64,000 bases of DNA from Flavobacterium lacus (GTDB taxonomy: Bacteria; Bacteroidota; Bacteroidia; Flavobacteriales; Flavobacteriaceae), in contig NZ_QLSV01000007.1 in NCBI RefSeq assembly GCF_003268815.1, positions 1 to 64,000 on the forward strand. The letters are read 5' to 3'. Both the position numbers and the translations under genes were made by a program. This document shows, piece by piece, positions 49,869 to 58,675 of this stretch. Position 1 is the stretch's first letter, and every line of letters starts with the position of its first letter. The notes below the pieces were generated by a model. The model was not told the origin of the DNA. It saw only the letters and a program-made list of their open reading frames with translations, and did not search any database.

Positions 49869-52142
49869 TTAATTTTTAATCAACTTCTGCACAAAACTTC
49901 TTTCGGCGGATTCAATTTTGATAAAGTAAAATCCATTTGATAAATTGACATCCAATTGATAATTTCCTTCAATAGAAATGTTATTTTGAGAGAAAACTTT
50001 TTTACCCGAAGTATCAACAATCGAAATCGATACGTTTGAAAGTAAGTTCGAACTATACATTTCAATCGTATTTTTAATTGGATTTTTGATTAAAATAGTT
50101 TCAGCTAAAATAGGTTGTTCGACAGATAAAGGGTCGTTTAAAATTTCATTTAAGGCAAATTCAACATTTCCAGCAGATAATGTTACGTGATCTTCATTTT
50201 CTGTAGGGACAAAAGTTGCAGCAAAAGGTGTAATTGAAGCATCGGTTACCGTTGAATACCAATTTGGATTAACAATTGCCAACGAACTCAAGGTTGGAAT
50301 AAAACAAAAACGGTCGATGGCTAAGTTTGATAAAAAGTCGTCTAAAGTTGGGTTTCCACTACCTCCATCAGCAAAATCAGCTACATTAAACAAGCCACCT
50401 GGAGCCGAGTCAAAACCGGAGGAAGTTGCTGGTGAAGCTGCATTGGCTTGACTTGAAAATACGGTTAACCAAACAAATAGAAATTGTTGAGCTCTAAAAC
50501 GACTAACCAATTGATTTGAAACACCCGCAGGTGGTGTAAAACGTACATCAAATCGAGCTCGTTGCGTGTCGGTTGCATTGACGATGTAATCATTTAGGAC
50601 AAACATTCCGGGCGTGCCGGTCATCATTCCGCTACCGCTTCCATTGCTGATGGCTACATTTCTGGTTTCTGTGGGGAAGCCCATTGTATTTAACTCATTT
50701 TGAAAAGCGGTTCTAAAATTCGGAGCACCAGTTGGCAATTGAATGGCGTTATCAAACTCGGTTGCACTTCCGGTTTGCAAATGACCGGTGAAGTGATCAA
50801 GCAGCATTTGTTTGGCTGCCGGACTTGACAACACACTGTTTACAACCCCTTGGAGCGTTACATCACCCAACGGGCCGTTTGCCATATAATTAAACAAATG
50901 TTGAAAACCTATTGGAACATTTGCTCCCAAGTGTGGCGAATCAAACGAAATATACAAACGGGTGTCGTGTTCCATCTCGTTTTGTTCCATGTAACGTAAC
51001 GCATATCGCGATATGAGTCCGCCCATACTTGGTCCGATTACCACATTTTTTTCAGTCCCTACTTTTTGAGCATTAATTAGATTGATAAGTTCTACCAGAG
51101 TCATCGCATTTCGCTGAATAAAATCGGCACCACCATCAATCACGACTCCTTCTGCTGGAGAATATTGTGGAAAATTCAACACTACAATATCAAATCCTTC
51201 ATTCCGAACAATGTCACCTAAATTTTGATCGGTATCGCCATAATTTAGTAGAGAATAAATCAATTCTGTATTTCTTGTGTCACCCGGATCAAAACCATCA
51301 ATTAGAAAAATAGGTTTATCTAAAACTTGATCCACGTTGTCCAAATAAATTTCGTATTCGCCTTGACCTAAATAGGCAGCGTTTTCTCCAAAACCTTGAA
51401 AAGGAACAGAGGCAGTTATGGTTTCGGCTAAAATTTCATTACCATTGCGATTCGCTAAATCTGAACTTCCTTGCACTTCAAGGGTCGATTTTATAATTGC
51501 ACTTTCTCCGTTTGTAAATTCAATTTTAAAAAAGATTGATTTTTTGCCTGAAGTTGCAAAATCAACAGAAATAGGTTGATTTACTGAAGCCGTTAGCCAA
51601 AGATTATTGTCAGTAAAACTCATATAAATAGCCTGAATTTTTTTGGATGTTGTGTTGAAAATATTTTTGTCTTTCAAAATAAATTCAACCGATTTGTTTT
51701 TTGATTTAGAAACTATCGGAGCCATCAATGTGATTTCATGTTGTTGAAAAGCATCAGCAGACGATTTATTCAACACAAATTGATTGTTGTTTTTAGAAAT
51801 TGTGTTGCTCTCTAATGCTTCTGATTTGATGGTTTCCACTTCAGAAATTAAAATGGAAAGTGGAATTTGCTTGGTGAAAAAAGCATCATCCGCTTCTTTT
51901 TTCAACACTTCATACTTGGGTAATCGATGTAAAAAATCCGCCCGTTGAATTTCATGATACACTTGTCTGAAATACATGGCTGAAATCTCATCCTTTTTGG
52001 TTTTGGTAATTTTAGAAATATCAAAAACCTGGTTATATAAAATTTTAGTTTTTGTATGGTCTTTCAATAAATCATATTCTCCTTTTTGAGCAAAAGAAAA
52101 TAAAATTGAAAATAAAGCGAAGAGCGTAATTTTTGTTTTCAT
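49869..52142 (-). CDS. T9SS type A cargo with alpha/beta-hydrolase (lipase-like) domain
   Basis: 757 residues with a signal peptide (MKTKITLFALFSILFSFAQ). A hydrolase domain starts around residue 280 (DKPIFLIDGFDPGD) and has a nucleophile elbow in VIGPSMGGLISRYALRYM (Ser about 373), followed by SFDSPHLGANVPIG. The final 80 residues are a T9SS type A sorting domain (IKNPIKNTIEMYSSN, SIVDTSGKKVFSQ, SNGFYFIKIESAERSFVQKLIKN-like end). A secreted esterase or lipase is likely; substrate unknown. Confidence 0.88.
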   Translation of the reverse strand: MKTKITLFALFSILFSFAQKGEYDLLKDHTKTKILYNQVFDISKITKTKKDEISAMYFRQVYHEIQRADFLHRLPKYEVLKKEADDAFFTKQIPLSILISEVETIKSEALESNTISKNNNQFVLNKSSADAFQQHEITLMAPIVSKSKNKSVEFILKDKNIFNTTSKKIQAIYMSFTDNNLWLTASVNQPISVDFATSGKKSIFFKIEFTNGESAIIKSTLEVQGSSDLANRNGNEILAETITASVPFQGFGENAAYLGQGEYEIYLDNVDQVLDKPIFLIDGFDPGDTRNTELIYSLLNYGDTDQNLGDIVRNEGFDIVVLNFPQYSPAEGVVIDGGADFIQRNAMTLVELINLINAQKVGTEKNVVIGPSMGGLISRYALRYMEQNEMEHDTRLYISFDSPHLGANVPIGFQHLFNYMANGPLGDVTLQGVVNSVLSSPAAKQMLLDHFTGHLQTGSATEFDNAIQLPTGAPNFRTAFQNELNTMGFPTETRNVAISNGSGSGMMTGTPGMFVLNDYIVNATDTQRARFDVRFTPPAGVSNQLVSRFRAQQFLFVWLTVFSSQANAASPATSSGFDSAPGGLFNVADFADGGSGNPTLDDFLSNLAIDRFCFIPTLSSLAIVNPNWYSTVTDASITPFAATFVPTENEDHVTLSAGNVEFALNEILNDPLSVEQPILAETILIKNPIKNTIEMYSSNLLSNVSISIVDTSGKKVFSQNNISIEGNYQLDVNLSNGFYFIKIESAERSFVQKLIKN

Positions 52143-52196
52143 TGACAGAGAATTAGTTTTTGAAGTTTAATAGTTTAGTTATGTCAAATATAAAAA

Positions 52197-52225
52197 AAAG
52201 TCCGAAGATTTAACATTCGGACTTT
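52197..52225 (-). terminator. pruA terminator
   Basis: A perfect 10-bp stem AAAGTCCGAA/TTCGGACTTT (52197-52206, 52216-52225) is followed on the minus strand by TTTTTT. It lies 24 bp after the pruA stop. Confidence 0.85.
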
Positions 52226-52249
52226 ATAAATTTTTAATTTATTCTTAAA

Positions 52250-53875
52250 TTATCCTAGAAATGGATAACGGTAATTTTCAGGTGTAACAAACGTTTCTTT
52301 AATGGTTCTGGGCGAAACCCAACGCAATAAATTTTGAGCAGAACCTGCTTTATCATTGGTCCCCGAAGCTCTTGCTCCACCGAAAGGTTGCATCCCAACT
52401 ACAGCTCCGGTTGGTTTGTCGTTTACGTAGAAGTTTCCTGCACAATTTTCTAATGCTTGCGTTGCTTCGGTAATGGCATATCGGTCTTGACTGAAAACAG
52501 CTCCGGTTAAGGCATATTCTGAAGTTTCATTAATCAACGTTAAGGTCTCTTTCCATTTTTTATCGTCGTAAACATAAATGGTTAGAACAGGTCCGAATAA
52601 TTCGGTTTCCATTGTGGCATATTTTGGATTTGAAGTCAAGATAACAGTAGGTTCAATAAAATAACCAACTGATTTATCATAATTTCCACCGATGATTACT
52701 TCAGCATCTTTGTCTTTTTTAGCTTGGTCGATGAATTTAGCTAATTTATCAAAAGAACCTTCGTGAATTACCGCTGTAAAGAAATTTGAAAAATCTTCCG
52801 GTGAACCCATTTTGATGGTTGCCATTTCCGATTTTAATTCGGCTTCAACGGCTGGCCACAAACTTTTGGGAATGTAGGCTCTCGAAGCAGCGGAACATTT
52901 TTGCCCTTGAAATTCAAATGCACCACGAATTAATCCTGTGGCAACTTGTTTTACGTTGGCACTTGGATGAGCGACAACAAAATCTTTTCCGCCGGTTTCA
53001 CCGACGATTCTTGGATAAGTTTTGTATTTGTGAATGTTAGTTCCGATTTTTTTCCAGATCTCTTTGAAAACAAATGTTGAACCGGTGTAATGAACTCCGG
53101 CAAAATCAGCGTGATCAAAAATGGTATCCGAAATCATTACCGGATCACCAAAAACAACGTTGATAACGCCATCTGGAACACCGGCTTCTTTGAAAACATC
53201 GATAATGATTTTTGCTGAAAATACTTGACTATCGCTTGGTTTCCAAATTACCACATTGCCCATCATGGCTGCACTGGCAGGAAGATTGGCGGCAATGGCG
53301 GTAAAGTTGAAAGGGGTGATTGCATATACAAATCCTTCTAATGGACGGTATTCTACGCGATTCCAAACTGATGAATCAGAAGCAGGTTGGTCGTTATAAA
53401 TTTGTGTCATAAACTCGACATTGTATCGCAAAAAGTCAATTAATTCACACGAAGCATCGATTTCGGCTTGGTGAATGGTTTTGGACTGAGCGATCATCGT
53501 TGCAGCATTGATTTTAGCACGGTACGGTCCGGCAATCAATTCGGCTGCTTTCAAGAAAATGGCAGCACGTTGTTCCCACGGCATAGCTGCCCAAGCTTTT
53601 CTTGATTCTAATGCGTTGGTAATGGCTTTTTCTACGTGACTTTTTTCGGCTAAATGATAGGTTCCTACGATGTGTTTGTGATCGTGCGGAGCGGACATAT
53701 TGCGGGTATTTTTGGTACGAATTTCTTCGCTACCTATATATAATGGTACATCGATTTTGCTGTTCCACATTTCTTTGTAAGCCATTAAAACAGCTGCTTT
53801 CTCCGGACTGTTGGGAGCGTATGATTTTACGGGTTCGTTGATGGCTTTGGGTACGTGAAAAAATCCTTTTAACAT
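52250..53875 (-). CDS. pruA: L-glutamate gamma-semialdehyde dehydrogenase (P5C dehydrogenase)
   Basis: 541 residues, aldehyde dehydrogenase superfamily, second step of proline degradation to glutamate. Landmarks: AINEPVKSYAPNSPE, FNFTAIAANLPASAAMMGNVVIWKPS, NVVFGDPVMISD, HYTGSTFVFKEIW (NAD loop), catalytic Glu in GETGGKDFVVAHPSA and Cys in EFQGQKCSAASRAYIP (about residue 320). It is the single-domain form, not fused to PutA. Single gene with its own terminator. Confidence 0.94.
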   Translation of the reverse strand: MLKGFFHVPKAINEPVKSYAPNSPEKAAVLMAYKEMWNSKIDVPLYIGSEEIRTKNTRNMSAPHDHKHIVGTYHLAEKSHVEKAITNALESRKAWAAMPWEQRAAIFLKAAELIAGPYRAKINAATMIAQSKTIHQAEIDASCELIDFLRYNVEFMTQIYNDQPASDSSVWNRVEYRPLEGFVYAITPFNFTAIAANLPASAAMMGNVVIWKPSDSQVFSAKIIIDVFKEAGVPDGVINVVFGDPVMISDTIFDHADFAGVHYTGSTFVFKEIWKKIGTNIHKYKTYPRIVGETGGKDFVVAHPSANVKQVATGLIRGAFEFQGQKCSAASRAYIPKSLWPAVEAELKSEMATIKMGSPEDFSNFFTAVIHEGSFDKLAKFIDQAKKDKDAEVIIGGNYDKSVGYFIEPTVILTSNPKYATMETELFGPVLTIYVYDDKKWKETLTLINETSEYALTGAVFSQDRYAITEATQALENCAGNFYVNDKPTGAVVGMQPFGGARASGTNDKAGSAQNLLRWVSPRTIKETFVTPENYRYPFLG

Positions 53876-53947
53876 AAGTGTGTTGTTTGATTAGTAGACA
53901 TTTTGGTAATTATATAATTCTTTCTGTATGAATTATGAAATGGAACA

Positions 53948-53955
53948 CAAAAGTA
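53948..53955 (-). promoter_or_regulatory. Putative -7 box for pruA
   Basis: TACTTTTG on the minus strand, 72 nt before the ATG. A TTG 23 bp upstream is a possible but long-spaced -33. Confidence 0.35.
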
Positions 53956-54014
53956 CAAAGGTTTTTTTGAATTTTTGACAACTGGGTTTGTATTTTAGGG
54001 AATTGTTAGCACTC

Positions 54015-54163
54015 ACGCCTAGCCCCGATAGAAGTGGAAAGCCTTTTGCAGAATTGTTGCATTTTTTCTTGGTGAAAAAGAGCGACCTTGGGAGCTACTT
54101 TTTTGCCATAGAAAAAAGCAACAAGACAAAAAAGCTTGCAACGGATAGCGGGGATAGCTTCTG
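54015..54163 (+). repeat. Dispersed palindromic repeat, copy D
   Basis: It starts CACGCCTAGCCCCGATAGAA, then GTGGAAAGCC, and ends CTTGCAACGGATAGCGGGGA with TAGCTTC. The interior carries the inverted pieces TTGTTGCATTTTTTC and AAAAAAGCAACAA. Head and tail resemble copies A, B, C and E. It lies between pruA and apaG. Confidence 0.65.
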
Positions 54164-54167
54164 GAAA

Positions 54168-54554
54168 TTAATTTAAAGCAAATGGAGCTCCTAATTTGAA
54201 GGTAGGAACAATCACTCTAAAATTTCTAGTTGAGGTAAAATTGATCATATTGAAATAACCACGCATGGCTCCAAACGGCGACGATAATAAACAACCGGAA
54301 CTGTAGGTATAATTTTCGCCGGGTTTTAGGACGGGTTTTTTGCCGATAACGCCTTCACCGTCAACGATTTCGTTGTAATTGAGTGAATCAAAAATTTCCC
54401 AATGACGCGTCATGAGTTGCACGGAATCTTTGCTGTGGTTTTCGATGGTAATGTGGTAACTAAAGGCAAAATGAAGCTTGTAGTTCTTGAAGTACGTGCC
54501 TTCAAAACTAGTGGTAACTGAAATTTTTATGCCTCTTGTGATTTGTGAAACCAT
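54168..54554 (-). CDS. apaG: ApaG domain protein
   Basis: 128 residues, a single fibronectin-like ApaG fold: GIKISVTTSFEGTYF, FSYHITIENHSKDSVQLMTRHWEIFDSLN, VDGEGVIGKKPVLKPGENYTYSSGCLL and GAMRGYFNMI. In other bacteria apaG is linked to cobalt/magnesium efflux phenotypes; biochemical function is unsettled. It ends 3 bp after the DUF3667 gene and forms an operon with it and the T9SS plug gene. Confidence 0.92.
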   Translation of the reverse strand: MVSQITRGIKISVTTSFEGTYFKNYKLHFAFSYHITIENHSKDSVQLMTRHWEIFDSLNYNEIVDGEGVIGKKPVLKPGENYTYSSGCLLSSPFGAMRGYFNMINFTSTRNFRVIVPTFKLGAPFALN

Positions 54555-54557
54555 AAT

Positions 54558-55682
54558 TTAATACAACAAAAATCCTATAAAAAAAACCAAAAGTACTACA
54601 AATGAAGCTGTTGTTGGTAATAGAAAGTTCAAAATTACAAATTTTAAAATTGTTTTCCACCTACTTTGTTGATAAAAATTTCTTAATGCTTTGTAAAAAT
54701 AAATGGGCGTTATGATTAGAAATATCCATCCTAAGTCTAAACCTGTTAATAATCCGATAATTTCTACCACAAATATGATTAAAAACATGAATGTCATAAA
54801 ATTAAATACAAAAACCATATGTTCTGCGTAGGATAGTTTTTTTCTGTAATATAAAATAGCAAATACGATTGTTAAAAAGGGTAAAGAAATAAATAAAATA
54901 AATGGCATTTTGTCGAACAGATATGCAGAAAATAGCTCAAAACCGTTTTTACCAAAATTGTCCTCTTCATTCAATTTTTTGAATTGATAGGTTTTTTTGA
55001 GTAAATACAAATTCCATTTCGATTTTTCATGTTTTAATGAATCGAGTATTTTTGGGGGATAGGTTGTTTTAGAATGGTCAAAAAAATTGGCATATGTTTG
55101 GACTTTTCGAGACGTTCTCTTTAAAAAACCAAAACCTGCAATTTGTTTTTCGGTATAAAATTTTTCTTTTTTTACTGTGTCTTTTTTTATTACAATATTG
55201 TTATTGCCAAGGCTGATTTGAACGGGTGATTTTGGGTCGTTTAAATCGAGTGAATCTTGAGTTGTTTTTGTAGAATCTTTTTCTTGATTATTTTTCTCGC
55301 TTTTTTTGATAATAGTTTGGTCCAAATCAACAATTGTTTCTTCGCTAAACTTCGTAACCAATCCGCTGAAAATAAAATAGATTAACGATACACTTAAATA
55401 AAAACGAAATGGATTGGCATAGGTTTGTCGCTTGCCATCAATAAATTCTTTTGCTGATTTTCCTGGTTTGGTAAATAATTTAGTTATAGTGTTTTTTACC
55501 TTAGAATCATAGGCATAGAAATTGGCCAAAAATTCATCTACAAAGTCCTTTAAACTTAATCTTTTTGTAGTGTTTTTTTGTCCACAGTTGGGACAAAATT
55601 TATCCGAAATATCTAGCGGATGATTACAGTTTAAGCACTTTATTCCGCGATAATTTTTAATCTCTCTTTTGTACTCAGACAT
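54558..55682 (-). CDS. DUF3667 domain membrane protein
   Basis: 374 residues. An N-terminal zinc ribbon (CLNCNHPLDISDKFCPNCGQ, about residues 16-35) is followed by LSLKDFVDEFLANFYAYDSKV and KPGKSAKEFIDGKRQTYANPFRFYLSVSLIYFI, the DUF3667 hallmark. A charged central loop and three or four C-terminal membrane helices come next. Unknown function; widespread in Bacteroidota. It sits between the plug and apaG genes with 3-bp gaps on each side. Confidence 0.88.
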   Translation of the reverse strand: MSEYKREIKNYRGIKCLNCNHPLDISDKFCPNCGQKNTTKRLSLKDFVDEFLANFYAYDSKVKNTITKLFTKPGKSAKEFIDGKRQTYANPFRFYLSVSLIYFIFSGLVTKFSEETIVDLDQTIIKKSEKNNQEKDSTKTTQDSLDLNDPKSPVQISLGNNNIVIKKDTVKKEKFYTEKQIAGFGFLKRTSRKVQTYANFFDHSKTTYPPKILDSLKHEKSKWNLYLLKKTYQFKKLNEEDNFGKNGFELFSAYLFDKMPFILFISLPFLTIVFAILYYRKKLSYAEHMVFVFNFMTFMFLIIFVVEIIGLLTGLDLGWIFLIITPIYFYKALRNFYQQSRWKTILKFVILNFLLPTTASFVVLLVFFIGFLLY

Positions 55683-55685
55683 ACT

Positions 55686-56936
55686 TTATTTGATAATATC
55701 AACCGAACTCGCCATTCCTTTCCCGATTACCCGATCAAAACGGTCGTTGTTAGCTCGATAATAAACTACACAAAAATAATTGTTTTCTGTTTGAAAAAAG
55801 TTGCCGTCTAACGCATTTTCAAAATCCACACGGCCATTAGCATCGGCTAGCGTGTATTCGTAATTGGTAAAGCCTTGTTTAATAATCATGGCTTTTTCAT
55901 AAATGCCTTTTTCTTTGTTGTAATCCATTTTATATTCCGGTATCAAAGCATAATTGTTGAACATCCCGGTTATATAAATGTCTTTTTTCCCATAGTATGT
56001 TGGGGCACTCAAAGTGAAAAACACCCACGAATAATCCGCTTCTACATTCACGTTTTCCCTTGCACCTACGTTATTAATTAAAAAGTTGCCGTTGTAGTCA
56101 GGAAAAAAGGTGTATTCTAAGTTGCCTCGACTGGCATTAGGCATTAAATAGGTATTGTATATTCCTTTCAATTCAATATAACGAACATTGTTTACCGCAT
56201 TTCGAATGTCTTTATTCTCATAAAACAAAAATTCGTTGCCGGCCCAAAACTGCGTTTCTTTATCGTATTTATAAATTAAATCGTTACCAATAGTAAACAT
56301 CGGTTTCACGTTGGTGATGGCGGTGTTCCAAATACCGTTTTTCAACAGCATAATTTTAATGTTCTGAATTGGATTTTGCAACAACATGTTGTTTGGTAAA
56401 ATCGAAAACTCTAAATTGTGTTTCTGATTCAAAACCCTGACATCACGAGCACTTTTTACTTGCATTGGCACCGCAACCAAATCTTCGTATAAAATGAATT
56501 TTCGTGAAAAAACTAATTCCTGACTGTTGTTAAATATTTTTAACATATAATTTCCACTCACTTTGAACCCTTTGGTAAATTGATTTGGAAACGAGATACG
56601 ATAATGGGAATACAATTGTAAGGTGTTGAACGAATTTTCATAGTCAATGATACGTTGGTTATCCAATCCCACAATATATTCGTTTAGGTTCAATTGTGAT
56701 TTGGTCCAATTGTAATCGCAATGAGTAATGGTGTAATAATAATTTGCTTCATCGCCGTACAGATCGTCAAAAACAAATTGGAACGAATCGCCTAATCTAA
56801 AAATAGGAATCGCATTGATGTTATTTTGGATAAAAGTGGCAGTTTTAATGTTATAAGGCGGAGCAATTTCTTGTTCAATTTGAGCTATAGAACTACAACT
56901 AACAAAACAAATCACTAGTAAAAAAAGGTTTCGCAT
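55686..56936 (-). CDS. Type IX secretion system plug protein (DUF5103 family)
   Basis: 416 residues with a signal peptide (MRNLFLLVICFVSCSSIAQ). The conserved early FQFVFDDLYGDEANYYYTITHCDYNWTKSQLN-type region, then IVGLDNQRI, and the final half with FTLSAPTYYGKKDIYITGMFNNY are characteristic. This family contains the Plug, which closes the SprA translocation channel when no substrate is bound. It leads the plug-DUF3667-apaG operon. Confidence 0.85.
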   Translation of the reverse strand: MRNLFLLVICFVSCSSIAQIEQEIAPPYNIKTATFIQNNINAIPIFRLGDSFQFVFDDLYGDEANYYYTITHCDYNWTKSQLNLNEYIVGLDNQRIIDYENSFNTLQLYSHYRISFPNQFTKGFKVSGNYMLKIFNNSQELVFSRKFILYEDLVAVPMQVKSARDVRVLNQKHNLEFSILPNNMLLQNPIQNIKIMLLKNGIWNTAITNVKPMFTIGNDLIYKYDKETQFWAGNEFLFYENKDIRNAVNNVRYIELKGIYNTYLMPNASRGNLEYTFFPDYNGNFLINNVGARENVNVEADYSWVFFTLSAPTYYGKKDIYITGMFNNYALIPEYKMDYNKEKGIYEKAMIIKQGFTNYEYTLADANGRVDFENALDGNFFQTENNYFCVVYYRANNDRFDRVIGKGMASSVDIIK

Positions 56937-57060
56937 GAGAGAATTTTTTAATCAAAAGGTAAATATACTATTTATTTGCTAACATAAAAGATGCCACATA
57001 ATTTTCCGATAGAATATTTTTTATTTTTTTAGGATCGAAAGGATCGGGCATTTTCAGCCA

Positions 57061-57138
57061 ATCATGTTCCTGCTTTTCGCCATAGTTTTGGTTCTGAACA
57101 CCAGAACAAAAAGCTATTGGCTTCAATCAGGGCTAAGA
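57061..57138 (-). repeat. Dispersed palindromic repeat, copy E
   Basis: Read on the minus strand it begins TTAGCCCTGATTGAAGCC and ends GGCGAAAAGCAGGAACATGA. Between them lies a hairpin made from TTTTTGTTCTGG and CAGAACCAAAA. Head and tail match copies A, B and D in style. It lies in the nqrA upstream region, 180 bp before the start codon. Confidence 0.7.
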
Positions 57139-57258
57139 AGGAATTCATTAATGCGAATCATTTCAATTGAAAATCAAATCATTATTTAGAATTAATATAA
57201 ATAAATAAAAAACGATTAGACATTTGTTAATCATGTCGCTCAATTGTTATTTAATTTT

Positions 57259-57266
57259 TAAATTTG
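57259..57266 (+). promoter_or_regulatory. Putative -7 box for the nqr operon
   Basis: TAAATTTG matches TAnnTTTG; the nqrA ATG is 49 nt downstream. No TTG lies at the expected -33 distance (nearest is 12 bp upstream). Confidence 0.4.
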
Positions 57267-57315
57267 CACCGTTTAAAATTATGTAAACTATTTACTAATC
57301 ATATCTTCCTAAAAT

Positions 57316-58665
57316 ATGTCCAAAGACATTCGAATCAAGAAAGGGTTAGACTTAAAACTCGTTGGAGAAGCAGAAGCAAAAGTAGATGCAGTTTCACGAT
57401 CACAGGTCTATTCCATAAAACCTTCTGATTTTCATAAAGTTACACCAAAATTGGTGCTAAAAGAAGGAGCCGAAGTTAAAGCAGGAGAAGTCATTTTTTA
57501 TTCTAAAAACGATGAAGCAGTAAAGTTTGTTTCGCCTGTTTCGGGAAAAATTAATGAAATCAAGCGTGGAGAAAAAAGAGTTATTTTGGAAATCAACATT
57601 CTGGCCGATGCTCAAGACACTTTTGTGGAGCATGGAAAGAAAAACCCAAAAGAATTGTCAGCAGATGAGGTGAAATCGCATTTGCTTGCTTCAGGTTGTT
57701 GGCCTTTTATCAAGCAGCGTCCGTATGATGTTGTAGCAACTTCCACTGATTCTCCGAAAGCAATTTTTATTTCTGCGTATAGTTCTGCACCGCTATCTGC
57801 TGATGTTGAAGTAGCATTAAAAGACAAATTAATTTCATTTCAAGCGGGAGTTGATGTGTTAGCAAAACTGACACAAGGAAAAGTTCATCTTTCAGTCAAC
57901 GGTAAGACAAATTCTATTTTCAGTTTTGTTTCTGGAGTAGAATTACATAAGGTTTTTGGCCCGCACCCGTCTGGTAATGTTGGCGTACAAATTTCAAAAA
58001 TTGACCCAATCAATGCGGGAGAAAGAGTTTGGGTTGTTGCTCCACAAGACGTTGCCATTATTGGGGATTTATTTTTAACCGGAAAATTTGATGCAACCAA
58101 AGTAATTGCATTAACCGGTTCAGAAGTGTCAAAACCACAGTATTATACTATTCGAATTGGAGCTCAAATAAAAGAAATCGTATCAGGAAAATTAGCTTCA
58201 GACAATGTTCGAATTGTTTCCGGTGATGTTTTTACAGGAGATAAGGTTTCTGTTGGTGGAAATTTAGGTTATTATGCAAATACTGTAACTGTTATTCCGG
58301 AAGGTAATCAATACAGAATGTTTGGTTGGATGCCTTTTGCAGGAGCAAACAAACACAGCATGCAACGTACTGCCTTGTCGTGGTTAATGCCAGGCAAAAA
58401 ATATGTTGCTGATACCAACTTGAATGGTGAAGAACGTGCGTTGGTTGTTACAGGTGAAATGGAAAAAGTAATGCCCTTGGATATTTACCCAATGCAACTA
58501 CTAAAAGCTTGTTTGGCAAATGACATTGATAAAATGGAAAGTTTAGGAATCTACGAAGTAGCTCCCGAAGACTTTGCCTTGATAGATTATACCAACACTT
58601 CTAAACTAGAAGCACAGGTTATTATTAGAGAAGCATTAGATTTAATGATTAACGAAGTAGGTTAA
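57316..58665 (+). CDS. nqrA: Na+-translocating NADH:quinone reductase subunit A
   Basis: 449 residues. The N-terminal biotinyl/lipoyl-like domain VTPKLVLKEGAEVKAGEVIFYSK and SPVSGKINEIKRGEKRVI match, and the second half GPHPSGNVGVQISKIDPIN is the quinone-site region. It is the cytoplasmic subunit without membrane segments, forming the ubiquinone/menaquinone interface. First gene of the complete nqrABCDEF operon. Confidence 0.94.
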   Translation: MSKDIRIKKGLDLKLVGEAEAKVDAVSRSQVYSIKPSDFHKVTPKLVLKEGAEVKAGEVIFYSKNDEAVKFVSPVSGKINEIKRGEKRVILEINILADAQDTFVEHGKKNPKELSADEVKSHLLASGCWPFIKQRPYDVVATSTDSPKAIFISAYSSAPLSADVEVALKDKLISFQAGVDVLAKLTQGKVHLSVNGKTNSIFSFVSGVELHKVFGPHPSGNVGVQISKIDPINAGERVWVVAPQDVAIIGDLFLTGKFDATKVIALTGSEVSKPQYYTIRIGAQIKEIVSGKLASDNVRIVSGDVFTGDKVSVGGNLGYYANTVTVIPEGNQYRMFGWMPFAGANKHSMQRTALSWLMPGKKYVADTNLNGEERALVVTGEMEKVMPLDIYPMQLLKACLANDIDKMESLGIYEVAPEDFALIDYTNTSKLEAQVIIREALDLMINEVG

Positions 58666-58675
58666 AAATAGAACT

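Larger units (their letters stand above)
56937..57315. other. Intergenic region between plug and nqrA
   Basis: 379 bp between divergent genes. It contains repeat copy E (57061-57138) and the nqrA -7 box (57259-57266). No open frame of interest was found. Confidence 0.6.

Noticed and set aside
53988..54176. 62-codon open frame after pruA
   Set aside because: It lies entirely within repeat copy D and shows no protein-like composition.
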